From ZC4RG25 sp041687075 (GTDB lineage Bacteria > Pseudomonadota > Alphaproteobacteria > Rhizobiales > Hyphomicrobiaceae): DNA of 64,000 nt. Under the pieces are notes generated by a model that did not search any database, was not told the DNA's origin, and saw only the letters and a program-made list of their open reading frames with translations. The stretch spans positions 1-64,000 of the forward strand of contig JAWLCO010000006.1 in NCBI GenBank assembly GCA_041687075.1. Reading direction: 5' to 3'. How positions within the stretch are numbered: the stretch's first letter is position 1; each line of letters starts with the position of its first letter. The position numbers and the translations under genes are program-made. Below are positions 35,597-43,948 of this stretch, piece after piece.

Positions 35597-35646
35597 GGCC
35601 GGTGCTGCCGGTTCGGCGACACGCGGGCACGGGGAGTTGGGAGATT

Positions 35647-36834
35647 TCAGTCGCGGCCGGTCACCAGTGAGACGAGCTGGCTGCCGTGGTGTTCGAGGCG
35701 GCCGGCGAGCGCCAGCTCCAGCAGGACGGTCTGGACGATGCGTATCGGCAGCTGCGTGGCCCGGGCCACCTCATCGATATGGACCGGGGCAGGGCCCAAA
35801 GCGGCGATGACGCGTGACCGCTCATCCCGCTCCACCTGCGGCAATGGTTCCGGTGCGGCATCGCGTGCAGGGGCGGGTTCCTCGAGGAGCTGGATTTGGC
35901 CTGATACGGCTTGGCGGGGCCGGCCGAACGGCTGCAGCGCGTTCACCACATCCTCTGCGCAGGTGATGAGCGTGGCCCCCTCCTTGATGAGATGATTGGT
36001 TCCGGCTGCCCGAGGGTCGAGCGGATGGCCGGGCACGGCGAACACCTCCCGGCCCTGGTCCGCGGCTCTGCGGGCAGTAATCAGCGATCCCGAGCGGCGG
36101 GCCGCCTCGACAACCACCACCCCAAGCGACAGGCCCGAGATGATCCGGTTGCGGCGCGGGAAATCATTCCCCCGCGGCTGAAAGCCGGGCGGCTGCTCAC
36201 CGACGAGGCAGCCCCGTTCTGCAATGGCGTGATGCAGATCGGCATTCTGTGGCGGGTAGATCATATCGAGCCCGCCTGCCAGCACGGCGACAGTCCCGGT
36301 CTCCAGCGCGGCGTGGTGCGCGGCCGTGTCGATGCCGAGCGCGAGCCCGGAGGTCACGACGTAGCCGGCCTCGCCGAGACCGGCAGCGATCTGCCGCGTG
36401 AGCTGCTGACCCGCGGCGGAGGCGGCACGCGAGCCGACGATCCCGATGGCCGGACGCGCGAGCAGCCGGTCGTCACCCTTCACGTAGATGAGCGGTGGCG
36501 CACCATCGATAACGGCAAGTGCTGCGGGGTAGCCGGGCTCGATCGTGAACAGTGGGCGTGCCCCGATGCGTTCCGCCGCGGCCAGTTCCGCTTCGGCTGC
36601 CGCTTCCGGGCAGATGCGTATGGCCGTTCGCCGTCCGCCGCGCGCTGACAGCTCAGGCAGTGCGGCGAGAGCAGCCCGCGCGCCGCCGAAATGATTGATG
36701 AGCGCCCGGAAGGTTGCGGGCCCGACGTTTTCCGAGCGGATGAGCCGCAGGCAGGCGAGGCGCTGACTGTCGTCGAGGCGGGCGGTCGGCAGCGGCGGTG
36801 GCTTGGGCCTGGTGATTTTGTCAGGCGCGCGCAC
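35647..36834 (-). CDS. dprA: DNA-processing protein DprA
   Basis: 395 residues: an N-terminal helix-hairpin region, the Rossmann-like DprA core (AIGIVGSRAASAAGQQLT, VVTSGLALGIDTAAHHAAL, GGLDMIYPPQN, GEQPPGFQPRGNDFPRRNRI) and a C-terminal winged helix. DprA loads RecA on incoming single-stranded DNA in transformation, though the gene is also kept in species not known to be competent. Its start overlaps the end of plsY by 14 bases, so the pair is co-transcribed. Confidence 0.96.
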   Translation of the reverse strand: MRAPDKITRPKPPPLPTARLDDSQRLACLRLIRSENVGPATFRALINHFGGARAALAALPELSARGGRRTAIRICPEAAAEAELAAAERIGARPLFTIEPGYPAALAVIDGAPPLIYVKGDDRLLARPAIGIVGSRAASAAGQQLTRQIAAGLGEAGYVVTSGLALGIDTAAHHAALETGTVAVLAGGLDMIYPPQNADLHHAIAERGCLVGEQPPGFQPRGNDFPRRNRIISGLSLGVVVVEAARRSGSLITARRAADQGREVFAVPGHPLDPRAAGTNHLIKEGATLITCAEDVVNALQPFGRPRQAVSGQIQLLEEPAPARDAAPEPLPQVERDERSRVIAALGPAPVHIDEVARATQLPIRIVQTVLLELALAGRLEHHGSQLVSLVTGRD

Positions 36835-37423
36835 CGATCTTGCTCTCCGTGCCGGCCATCAGGCGCTGGATGTTGGCGTGATGCTTCAAGGCGAGAAGGA
36901 CGCTGAGCACCGCCATCAGCAGTGCGATCTGGTCCTCGCCCAGGAACCAGAGGAGCAGCGGTGTCGTGATGCTTGCCGTCAGCGCCGAGAGTGAAGAGTA
37001 ACGGGTCAGCACGGCGACCGCGAGCCAGACGGCGCAGAAGGCCAGCGCCGCCGGAAAGTGAAGGCCGATCAGGACGCCGATGTAGGTCGCGACGCCCTTG
37101 CCGCCCTTGAAGCCGAGCCAGACGGGGAAGATGTGCCCCAGGAACGCGCCAAGTCCACTCGCCAGCGCTGCTACCGGACCGCCGACTGCAGACCCGATCA
37201 GAACTCCGGCAGTGCCCTTGAGGGCATCGAGCATCAGCGTAGCGGCCGCGAGCGCCTTGTTTCCCGTCCGAAGCACGTTGGTCGCGCCGATGTTTCCGGA
37301 GCCGATGCTGCGGATGTCGCCCATCCCGGCCAGGCGCGTCAGCAGCAGCCCGAAGGGGATCGACCCCAGTGCATAGCCGATGGCCAGCGCAAGAACGAGG
37401 GTGGTGTTCGCAAATTCAGTCAT
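36821..37423 (-). CDS. plsY: Acyl-phosphate:glycerol-3-phosphate acyltransferase
   Basis: A 200-residue inner-membrane protein with about five to seven helices and the three PlsY motifs: GSIPFGLLLTRLAG, GSGNIGATNVLRTG and FKGGKGVATYIG, then LTRYSSLSAL. It moves the acyl group from acyl-phosphate to glycerol 3-phosphate, the first step of phospholipid synthesis. It lies between pyrC' and dprA and overlaps dprA. Confidence 0.97.
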   Translation of the reverse strand: MTEFANTTLVLALAIGYALGSIPFGLLLTRLAGMGDIRSIGSGNIGATNVLRTGNKALAAATLMLDALKGTAGVLIGSAVGGPVAALASGLGAFLGHIFPVWLGFKGGKGVATYIGVLIGLHFPAALAFCAVWLAVAVLTRYSSLSALTASITTPLLLWFLGEDQIALLMAVLSVLLALKHHANIQRLMAGTESKIGARA

Positions 37424-37459
37424 GTGGTGGTCACTGCGCGGAGCGCTGCGGGCGCATCC

Positions 37460-38806
37460 TCATCCCCGCGGCGTGTCAGGGTATCGATACACCGTTTCGC
37501 CTTCAACCATGGTCAGCAGGATGCGGCCTTGCATCTTGCTCTCGTCGAACGGCGAGTTCTTGGAGCGTGAGCGCAGAAGCTCGCGGTCGACGACCCACGG
37601 CTGGCCCATGTCGAACAGCATGAGATCGGCCGGTGCGCCTTTCTGCAGCCGGCCCGAGGGCAGGCCCAGCAGGCGGGCCGGACTGCTTGTCATGGCGCGG
37701 AGCAGGACCATCAGGCTCACGCCGTCGGTGTAGTGGAGCCGCAGGGCCGCCGACAGCAGCGTCTCGAGCCCGATCGCCCCATCGGCCGCTTCCGCAAACG
37801 GGCGGCGCTTCACGTCAGCGTCCTGCGGGTCGTGGCTCGACACGATGACGTCGATATCCCCCGCAGCCAGCCCGCGGACGAGTGCCGACCGATCGTCCTC
37901 CGCACGCAGCGGCGGGCGCAGTTTGAAGAAGGTCCGGTACGACCCGATGTCATTTTCGTTGAGCGCCAGATGATTGATCGACGCTCCGCACGTGACCGGC
38001 AGGCCCGCGGCCTTGGCAGCGCGAATGATGTCGAGGCTCTCGCGGCAGGAGATGGTTGCCGCGTGGTAGCGCCCGCCAGTGATTTCGACGAGGCGGATAT
38101 CCCGCTCCAGCACGATCGTCTCGGCCGCCTTCGGGGCGCCGACCAGGCCCAGCCGCGCCGCGACGTGGCCCGCGTTCATGCAGGTGCCGTCGGCAAGATA
38201 GGGGTCTTCCGCGTGGTGCACGATGAGCGTGCCGAAGTCCTTGGCGTAGAGCAAGGCGTTGCGCATCACCTTGGTGTTGGCGACGCTGCTCTTGCCATTG
38301 GAAAAGGCAATCGCCCCGGCGCGCTTCAGCAGGCCGATCTCGGTGATCTCCTGGCCTTCGAGCCCCTTGGTCAGCGCCGCCATGGTGTGGACGTTGACAA
38401 CGGCATTGTCGCGTGCGCGCCGCTGGATGAAGTCGACGAGTGCCACCTGATCTATCACCGGGTTCGTGTCCGGCATGACCACGATGGTCGTCACGCCGCC
38501 CGCGGCGGCCGCCTGGCTGGCGGTCTTCAGCGTCTCACGGTGCTCGGCGCCGGGCTCGCCCGTGAACACCTGCATGTCGATCAGGCCGGGTGCCAGTATG
38601 TGCCCCTTGCAGTCGATCACCTCGGCGCCTTCGGGCGCGCTGCGGCGCAGGTGGCCGCCGATATCGGCGATCTCGCCGTCGGCGACGAGCAGGCCGCCCG
38701 GCTCGTCCCGGTTCGAAGCCGGATCGATGAGGCGCGCATTGATGAAGACCGTGCGGCTCGCCGTATTCGCGTGCTGTGAGTTCTGGGCGCGCATCTGCCG
38801 GCTCAT
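37460..38806 (-). CDS. Dihydroorotase homologue, probably catalytically inactive (PyrC')
   Basis: The 448-residue product has the amidohydrolase fold of type I dihydroorotase and overlaps pyrB by four bases (ATGA). However, metal-site residues are missing. The usual HxH reads Q79-V-F81 in LIDMQVFTGEPG, the first His of the PHHL motif reads Asn278 (SINHLAL), and the catalytic Asp position before HxP reads Ser324 (VSSHDP). This matches the non-catalytic PyrC' subunits that stabilise aspartate transcarbamoylase in Pseudomonas-type complexes. A functional pyrC should therefore exist elsewhere. Confidence 0.9.
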   Translation of the reverse strand: MSRQMRAQNSQHANTASRTVFINARLIDPASNRDEPGGLLVADGEIADIGGHLRRSAPEGAEVIDCKGHILAPGLIDMQVFTGEPGAEHRETLKTASQAAAAGGVTTIVVMPDTNPVIDQVALVDFIQRRARDNAVVNVHTMAALTKGLEGQEITEIGLLKRAGAIAFSNGKSSVANTKVMRNALLYAKDFGTLIVHHAEDPYLADGTCMNAGHVAARLGLVGAPKAAETIVLERDIRLVEITGGRYHAATISCRESLDIIRAAKAAGLPVTCGASINHLALNENDIGSYRTFFKLRPPLRAEDDRSALVRGLAAGDIDVIVSSHDPQDADVKRRPFAEAADGAIGLETLLSAALRLHYTDGVSLMVLLRAMTSSPARLLGLPSGRLQKGAPADLMLFDMGQPWVVDRELLRSRSKNSPFDESKMQGRILLTMVEGETVYRYPDTPRG

Positions 38807-39762
38807 CGGTTGGGAAGGTTGCGGGCGAGCGCCTCGAGCACGGCCATGCGCACGGCCACGCCCATCTCGACCTGCTCGCGGATCAGGCTACGGGAGTGGT
38901 CTGCGATCGTCGACGCGATTTCGACTCCCCGGTTCATGGGGCCGGGGTGCATGATGAGCGCATCGGGCTTGGCCCGCGCCAGCTTCTCGTGGTCGAGCCC
39001 GAAGAAGTGGAAATACTCGCGGATGGACGGCACCAGCGAGCCCTGCATGCGCTCGCGCTGCAGCCGCAGCATCATCACGATATCCGCGCCTTCCAGCCCC
39101 TTCCACATGTCCGTGAAGACCTCCGCGCCGAAGCGTTCGGGCTCGGCGGGCAGCAGCGTCGATGGCGCGATCAGCCGCACGCGCGCACCCATCGTGTTCA
39201 GCACGTTGATATTCGAACGCGCCACGCGGCTGTGCAGGATGTCTCCGCAGATGGCCACCGTCAGCCCGGCGATGCGGCCCTTCGCACGGCGGATGGTGAG
39301 CGCATCGAGAAGTGCCTGCGTCGGGTGCTGGTGAGCGCCGTCGCCCGCATTGATGACCGAGCAGTCGACCTTCTGCGCCAGCAACTCGACGGCACCGGCC
39401 GCGTAGTGGCGCACGGCGATGATGTCCGGCCGCATGGCGTTCAGCGTCATCGCCGTGTCGATCAGCGTCTCGCCCTTCTGCACCGAGGAGGTCGAGACGT
39501 TCATGTTCATGACGTCGGCCCCCAGCCGCTTGCCCGCGAGCTCGAAGGAGCTCTGCGTGCGGGTGGATGCCTCGAAGAACAGGTTGATGAGGGTGCGGCC
39601 CCTGAGGTCGTCGCGCTTCTTGTTGACCTGCCGGTTGGTCTCGGCGGCCTTGTCGGCAAGGTCGAGAAGCGCGGTGATCTCCCCCGCCGTCAAGGTTTCG
39701 CAGGTCAATAGATGGCGGTGAGGGAAGAACGTGTGGTCAGCGGATGGGGCGGTGCTGGTCAT
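38803..39762 (-). CDS. pyrB: Aspartate carbamoyltransferase catalytic chain
   Basis: 319 residues. LFFEASTRTQSSFE binds carbamoyl phosphate, and HPTQALLD and the HPGPMNRGVEI segment complete the active site. It makes carbamoyl aspartate in pyrimidine synthesis. The ATG at 39762 was chosen over the TTG just upstream. The four-base overlap with pyrC' favours assembly of the two proteins into one complex. No pyrI regulatory chain is near. Confidence 0.96.
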   Translation of the reverse strand: MTSTAPSADHTFFPHRHLLTCETLTAGEITALLDLADKAAETNRQVNKKRDDLRGRTLINLFFEASTRTQSSFELAGKRLGADVMNMNVSTSSVQKGETLIDTAMTLNAMRPDIIAVRHYAAGAVELLAQKVDCSVINAGDGAHQHPTQALLDALTIRRAKGRIAGLTVAICGDILHSRVARSNINVLNTMGARVRLIAPSTLLPAEPERFGAEVFTDMWKGLEGADIVMMLRLQRERMQGSLVPSIREYFHFFGLDHEKLARAKPDALIMHPGPMNRGVEIASTIADHSRSLIREQVEMGVAVRMAVLEALARNLPNR

Positions 39763-39864
39763 CAAGGCCGGTTCTATAGGAGCAGTTCAGCGCTCCGGCA
39801 AGCGGATTGGCAAGGCTGTCGACAGGGGAACATGGGCGCCGATGGCGGGTTCCGGCTGAGAGGG

Positions 39865-39952
39865 GCGAGTAGCGAATGGCGAGTAGCGAATAGGGAGACA
39901 GACCCCCAGCTATTCGCCATTCGCCATTCGCCATTCGCCATTCCCTATTCGC
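39865..39952. repeat. Heptamer inverted array, copy 2
   Basis: The left arm is four heptamers (39865-39892: GCGAGTA, GCGAATG, GCGAGTA, GCGAATA). The right arm is six inverted heptamers (39911-39952: TATTCGC, three CATTCGC, CATTCCC, TATTCGC) after an 18 nt spacer. It lies in the 337 bp divergent gap between pyrB and the MFS gene, which shows no other clear feature. Confidence 0.85.
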
Positions 39953-40099
39953 TCGCCATCACAAACGGTTCTGGTTGGCTGGGCCGGCGTCGCGGTGCGG
40001 GGGTGTGGCTGGCGCGGAAGGATGGCTTCCGGCGCTTGCTCGATCGGCTCGAAGCTGGGAGACTGGCCGCCCACAGACCCCGGAGCCCATTTCAGCGCA

Positions 40100-41317
40100 A
40101 TGCAGCCCTTCCTGCCGCCGCTTCTCGTGGTGCTGGTGCCGCTTGTCGGCATGTCGGCGCTACACCTGTTCCTGCCCGTCGTTGCGCCGGCGATGATGGC
40201 GGCAGCCGGCGTCGATCCGACGGCTTACGGCTGGATTGCGGGTGCGGCGGGGCTCGGGTCGATCTGGCTCTACATGTCGAACCACGGCATCACGCCGGCG
40301 CTCGGGCCGGTGCGGACGCTGCAGGCCGGTGTTCTTATCGGGCTTGCCGGCGCGACACTCGCCATGACGGCAGTCCTGCCGGCGATGGTGGCCGGCGCCG
40401 TGCTGCTCGGCTTCGGTTATTCGACCTCAACCCCCGGCGGCAGCCAGATTCTCGCCGACCAGACTCCCAGATCGCACTGGTCGATGCTGTTCTCCCTGCG
40501 GCAGGCGGGCGTGCCGCTCGGCGGCGTCATCGCGGGCGGGCTCGGCGGCTGGCTCATATCGCAGCTCGGGTGGCGGCCTGCTTTCGGGCTGGTCGGCCTG
40601 GTTTGCCTGACGCTTTGTGCTCCGCTGCTGACGGCACCCCGCCACTACAACACGATCCGGCCACTGAAGCCGTTTCGGGTCTCATCGATCTTCGCGCCGT
40701 CCAATCTTCAGCGCCCGTTCCGGGCGCTGGGTCTCGCGCCGGGGCTCGTCCGGCTCGCGGTCGCCTGCGTCGGCTTCGCGACCGTCCAAAGCGCCTGCTT
40801 TTCGTTTTTCGTCATCTATCTGCACGCCGGTCTCGGCTACGGGCTGGCCCTTGCCGGAAGTTTGTTCGCCGCGCTGCAGGCGGCGAGCGTGCTGGGACGG
40901 ATCGCGTTCGGCTTCGTAGCCGACCGCCTCGGTTCGCCGCGCCCGGTGCTGATGGTGCTCGCGGCCTGCTCCGCGGGTTCAGCATTGCTCATCGCGGCGC
41001 TCGGGCCGGGGCACGGGCCTCTGTTCCTGTTCGGCGTATCAGCCCTCGTCGGCGCGTCGGTCGCGACCTGGAACGGACTCTATCTCGCAGAAGCGGCAAG
41101 CCTCGCGCCGCCCGAGTCGGTGAGCGAGGCGACGGCCGGCACGACGTTCTTCGTGTTCCTGACATACACGGTGACGCCGCCGGTCTTCGGTGCACTGATC
41201 AACGCGTTCGGATACGAGGCCGCATTCGTGGCCGCTGCGGTGGGGGCGGCGAGCTCGGGGGTGGTGTTGTTGCTGGGGCGGCGGTCGGAGCCCTTGTCCC
41301 AGCATGATTACCATTGA
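40100..41317 (+). CDS. MFS transporter
   Basis: 405 residues with about twelve membrane helices. Segments such as FSLRQAGVPLGGVIAGGLGGWL (helix 5 antiporter-type motif) and GRIAFGFVADRLGSPRP (the loop between helices 8 and 9) mark the major facilitator superfamily. The substrate is unknown, and no neighbouring gene suggests one. The ATG at 40100 begins right before the first helix; the longer frame adds 35 non-hydrophobic residues. The ribosome-binding site is weak. Confidence 0.85.
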   Translation: MQPFLPPLLVVLVPLVGMSALHLFLPVVAPAMMAAAGVDPTAYGWIAGAAGLGSIWLYMSNHGITPALGPVRTLQAGVLIGLAGATLAMTAVLPAMVAGAVLLGFGYSTSTPGGSQILADQTPRSHWSMLFSLRQAGVPLGGVIAGGLGGWLISQLGWRPAFGLVGLVCLTLCAPLLTAPRHYNTIRPLKPFRVSSIFAPSNLQRPFRALGLAPGLVRLAVACVGFATVQSACFSFFVIYLHAGLGYGLALAGSLFAALQAASVLGRIAFGFVADRLGSPRPVLMVLAACSAGSALLIAALGPGHGPLFLFGVSALVGASVATWNGLYLAEAASLAPPESVSEATAGTTFFVFLTYTVTPPVFGALINAFGYEAAFVAAAVGAASSGVVLLLGRRSEPLSQHDYH

Positions 41318-41429
41318 GGCCACTCGGGGGCATCTGACGCCCGACTGGCCCTCGACCAAGCGAATGCGCCGAAACCGTGGCCGTTTTATCACGCCACTGA
41401 GCTGATTGGTTGGTTACGTAAGCAACGAT

Positions 41430-41458
41430 CTTCCGCCTTTCGGAAGCTCGAATATACT
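41430..41458 (+). promoter_or_regulatory. Possible promoter with hairpin upstream of the outer-membrane gene
   Basis: CTTCCG-CCTTT-CGGAAG (41430-41446) is a perfect short hairpin and TATACT lies at 41453-41458. The left arm is at -35 distance from this -10-like box. An AT-rich leader of about 50 bases follows. Confidence 0.3.
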
Positions 41459-41512
41459 CGGTCCGTTAAATTGCTAACTTTTTGAGTAACGACCTTTCGC
41501 GGAGGAGGGGGC

Positions 41513-42322
41513 ATGCGTTTAGCACTATCGACTGTGGCACTCGTAGCTTGCACGAGCCTTGCCAGCGCGGCGGATCTGGGTGGGCCGTACGGGTATGATG
41601 GATCGATCAAGGATGGGCCGTATGCGGCGCCTGCGTACAATTGGAGTGGGCTATACTTCGGCGGACATACCGGCTTGGCTACAGGGGAGTGGGATGGAAG
41701 GACCCAAGGTGGCAATGATGCGCAGCCAACCAGCGGGGGCTACCTGGATCCGCATAAGACGCTAGATGGCGACGGCTGGCTAGGCGGCGCACAGGTCGGC
41801 TACAACTGGCAGCATGGCAGCCTGGTTTTCGGGGTTGAGGCTGACATCTCGTGGACCGATCTCGATGGCCACTGGGATGGCGTCACGGATGACGACGGTA
41901 GCACCTCTGAATGGGACAAGGGCTACGATATCTCTCTGGAGTACTTTGGAACGGCTCGTATCCGCGTGGGCTATGCAGGCGGCCGCTTCATGCCATACAT
42001 CACAGGCGGCTTCGCATGGGCGAAGACGAGTGGCGACATATCCAGCGCGTACTACAATCAGAACGGCACCAACTACGTTGGCACCTCTTACGCCTCAGTG
42101 GATGAGACTCACACCGGCTGGGTGGTCGGCGCGGGCGCCGAGCTGATGCTCGCCAGCGGCTGGACAGCGAGAGCCGAATGGCTGCACATCGACCTCGGTG
42201 AGGAAGATTACCACTTCACGGGCAAAACTTATGCGGGCGATGATTGGAACGACGACAAGTTCCCTGCTGACCTGACCTTCGACGTCTTCCGTATTGGCGT
42301 AAACTATAAGTTCGGCCACTGA
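41513..42322 (+). CDS. Outer-membrane beta-barrel protein (Omp25/Omp31-like)
   Basis: 269 residues with a signal peptide cleaved after SLASA and an eight-stranded-barrel pattern: WSGLYFGGHTGLATGEW, GAQVGYNWQHGSLVFGVEADI, RIRVGYAGGRFMPYITGGFAWA, WVVGAGAELMLASGWTARAEW and FDVFRIGVNYKFGH. This is the abundant small porin-like family of Rhizobiales. It ends in GH after the usual terminal Phe. A strong GGAGGAGG lies before the ATG. Codon use looks less GC-biased than in neighbouring genes, as is common for highly expressed surface proteins. Confidence 0.9.
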   Translation: MRLALSTVALVACTSLASAADLGGPYGYDGSIKDGPYAAPAYNWSGLYFGGHTGLATGEWDGRTQGGNDAQPTSGGYLDPHKTLDGDGWLGGAQVGYNWQHGSLVFGVEADISWTDLDGHWDGVTDDDGSTSEWDKGYDISLEYFGTARIRVGYAGGRFMPYITGGFAWAKTSGDISSAYYNQNGTNYVGTSYASVDETHTGWVVGAGAELMLASGWTARAEWLHIDLGEEDYHFTGKTYAGDDWNDDKFPADLTFDVFRIGVNYKFGH

Positions 42323-42347
42323 CGTCGGGCTATCCCTCTGTTTGACC

Positions 42348-42370
42348 CGGCCGGGCCCATGCTCGGCCGG
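42348..42370 (+). terminator. Hairpin after the outer-membrane gene
   Basis: CCGGCCG (42348-42354) pairs with CGGCCGG (42364-42370), extended by two inner pairs, 25 bases after the stop. It has no T-tract, but position and strength suggest a terminator. Confidence 0.6.
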
Positions 42371-42433
42371 AGTCGTCTGGGATCAACCCTGTGATCAGAC
42401 GGCTGAACCGGCGCACCGCTCGGGAAGGTCCGG

Positions 42434-43330
42434 TCAATCCCAACCCTTTACCCGCGCCTCCACCTCCGGGTCGAGCATCTCGCTCGACATCCGTGCGCCG
42501 AGACCCGCCTCGACCAGCCGGCCGTAGGCCGCCTGCATCACTTCTTGAATCGCCTTCCCATCGGGATCATCCGCAAATAGGGGCGCCGCGTAGGTGACGT
42601 CCTTGTGGCAATTGCCGATGGAGAACTTGTTGCGTGTGTAGTCGCCAGCGAGAGCTCCCTGCACGAACTGATCGAGCACGCGGGATCCGGCAGTGCCCTG
42701 GCTTGCCAGCCGGTAGAGCTGCGCCTCGTCGATGCCGCTGCGCCGGGCGGCGCGGAAGGTCTGGGTCACGAGCTGGCGCAGGCCGACGGTCAGGAAGTTG
42801 TTCAGCAGCTTGGCCTTGTTGCCCGCGCCGACAGGTCCGAAGTGAGCCACGTCGGCGCTGTAGGCCTGCAGGATGGGTTTGGCCCGCTGCAAATCGGTCT
42901 CCGAGCCTCCGGCGAACGTGCCGAGCTTGCCTCCGGCTGCCTGGGGCGGACCGCCGACAACCGGAGCATCGATGAATGTCACGCCCCTGGCCGCCGCCTC
43001 GGCGGCAAGCATTTCCGAGGTCTCGGGCTTCGAGGTCGTGATGTCGATGATCATTTTGCCCGCATCCATGGCGGGCAGCATCTGGCGGACAAGCTCGGCT
43101 ACGGTATCCGCGCTGTTCACGCAGATCATGACGACCTCGGCGCTTGCCGCCAGCTCACGAGCGTCCTTCGCTTCCTGAGCGCCGCGGTTGAGCAGATCAT
43201 CGATGCGCGTGCGGTTGCGATGGGCGATAACGCTCAGCGGGTACCCGGCCCTGATCAGGTTGAGGCAGATGCCATGGCCCATCATGCCGGCGCCGATGAA
43301 CCCGATCTTCACCTGAGGACCGCCCGACAT
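42434..43330 (-). CDS. NAD(P)-dependent beta-hydroxyacid dehydrogenase (3-hydroxyisobutyrate dehydrogenase family)
   Basis: 298 residues from the ATG at 43330, which follows GGAGG. The Rossmann start is KIGFIGAGMMGHGICLNLI; the substrate motif appears as FIDAPVVGGPPQAAGGKL and the catalytic Lys as GNKAKLLNN. The family oxidises 3-hydroxyisobutyrate, tartronate semialdehyde or related acids; the substrate here is undetermined. It lies downstream of tRNA-Val on the same strand. Confidence 0.9.
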   Translation of the reverse strand: MSGGPQVKIGFIGAGMMGHGICLNLIRAGYPLSVIAHRNRTRIDDLLNRGAQEAKDARELAASAEVVMICVNSADTVAELVRQMLPAMDAGKMIIDITTSKPETSEMLAAEAAARGVTFIDAPVVGGPPQAAGGKLGTFAGGSETDLQRAKPILQAYSADVAHFGPVGAGNKAKLLNNFLTVGLRQLVTQTFRAARRSGIDEAQLYRLASQGTAGSRVLDQFVQGALAGDYTRNKFSIGNCHKDVTYAAPLFADDPDGKAIQEVMQAAYGRLVEAGLGARMSSEMLDPEVEARVKGWD

Positions 43331-43357
43331 CGAAGCCCTCCCACTGGCAGCCGGAAA

Positions 43358-43432
43358 TGGTGGGCGGTGAGAGGATCGAACTCCCGACATCCTCGGTGTA
43401 AACGAGGCGCTCTACCGCTGAGCTAACCGCCC
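43358..43432 (-). tRNA. tRNA-Val (anticodon TAC)
   Basis: On the minus strand the acceptor arms GGGCGGT and ACCGCCC pair fully, the D-arm contains TTAGCTCAGCGGTAGAGC, the anticodon stem CCTCG/CGAGG encloses TTTACAC (anticodon TAC), and the T-arm holds GTTCGATCC. The terminal CCA is encoded. The 75 bases include CCA. Confidence 0.97.
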
Positions 43433-43491
43433 ACGAGAGGGGCTTCTAACCCGGCTGGCGCCAGTTGAAAAGCGTCTGGAGCGACAAGCCC

Positions 43492-43746
43492 CTACTGCCG
43501 CATGCACATCCTGAAGAAGGCCATGTTCGGGCAGTAGTGCGACGGGTCCGCGGCTTCGGGGATGCCATCGAGCCACTGACGGCATTTTCGGCTCGAGGGG
43601 CACAGGATGCACTTGGTGCGGGCCTGCGCGAAGGAGGCGCCGTGCTGGTGGCGTGCAGCCGCAACGGGATCGACGCCAAGCCGCTCCATCAACTCGCCCA
43701 TAAGCTGGGCCTGCCGCTCGACGTGGCGGCACATCGACCAACGCAT
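43492..43746 (-). CDS. DUF6455 family small Cys-containing protein
   Basis: 84 residues from the ATG at 43746, which is preceded by GGAGGA. MGELMERLGVDPVAAARHQ is followed by CILCPSSRKCRQWLDG and HYCPNMAFF, giving four cysteines (C-x2-C-x5-C plus one) that could bind a metal or react with oxidants. This is the DUF6455 pattern; function is unknown. Upstream, 71 bases before the ATG, is a near-consensus FNR/FixK box, suggesting low-oxygen control. Confidence 0.82.
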   Translation of the reverse strand: MRWSMCRHVERQAQLMGELMERLGVDPVAAARHQHGASFAQARTKCILCPSSRKCRQWLDGIPEAADPSHYCPNMAFFRMCMRQ

Positions 43747-43816
43747 GACAGTCCTCCAGGTCCACGCCCTCACCGGGCAAGCCGGATCAGAATCCGGTGG
43801 CCACAGCGCCTGCCGA

Positions 43817-43830
43817 TTGACCTGGATCAA
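43817..43830. promoter_or_regulatory. FNR/FixK-type box
   Basis: TTGAC-CTGG-ATCAA matches the TTGAT-N4-ATCAA consensus at nine of ten positions. It lies in the divergent region between the DUF6455 gene (its centre is 77 bases before that ATG) and metY (125 bases before). The distance to the DUF6455 start suits a class II activator site. Confidence 0.6.
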
Positions 43831-43948
43831 GGGGAACCCGCGGCAAAAACGCCATCATGCTGCGCTTTGGCTTAGCGGCTGGTTCTGTGCGCTGGATCGG
43901 GTAGGATTCGGCCCCGAGTCGATCTCGTAACCAGGAGGAACCAGTTCC

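Noticed and set aside
43831..43948. SAM-II riboswitch before metY
   Set aside because: I looked for the conserved pseudoknot elements usual for alphaproteobacterial met genes and did not find them.
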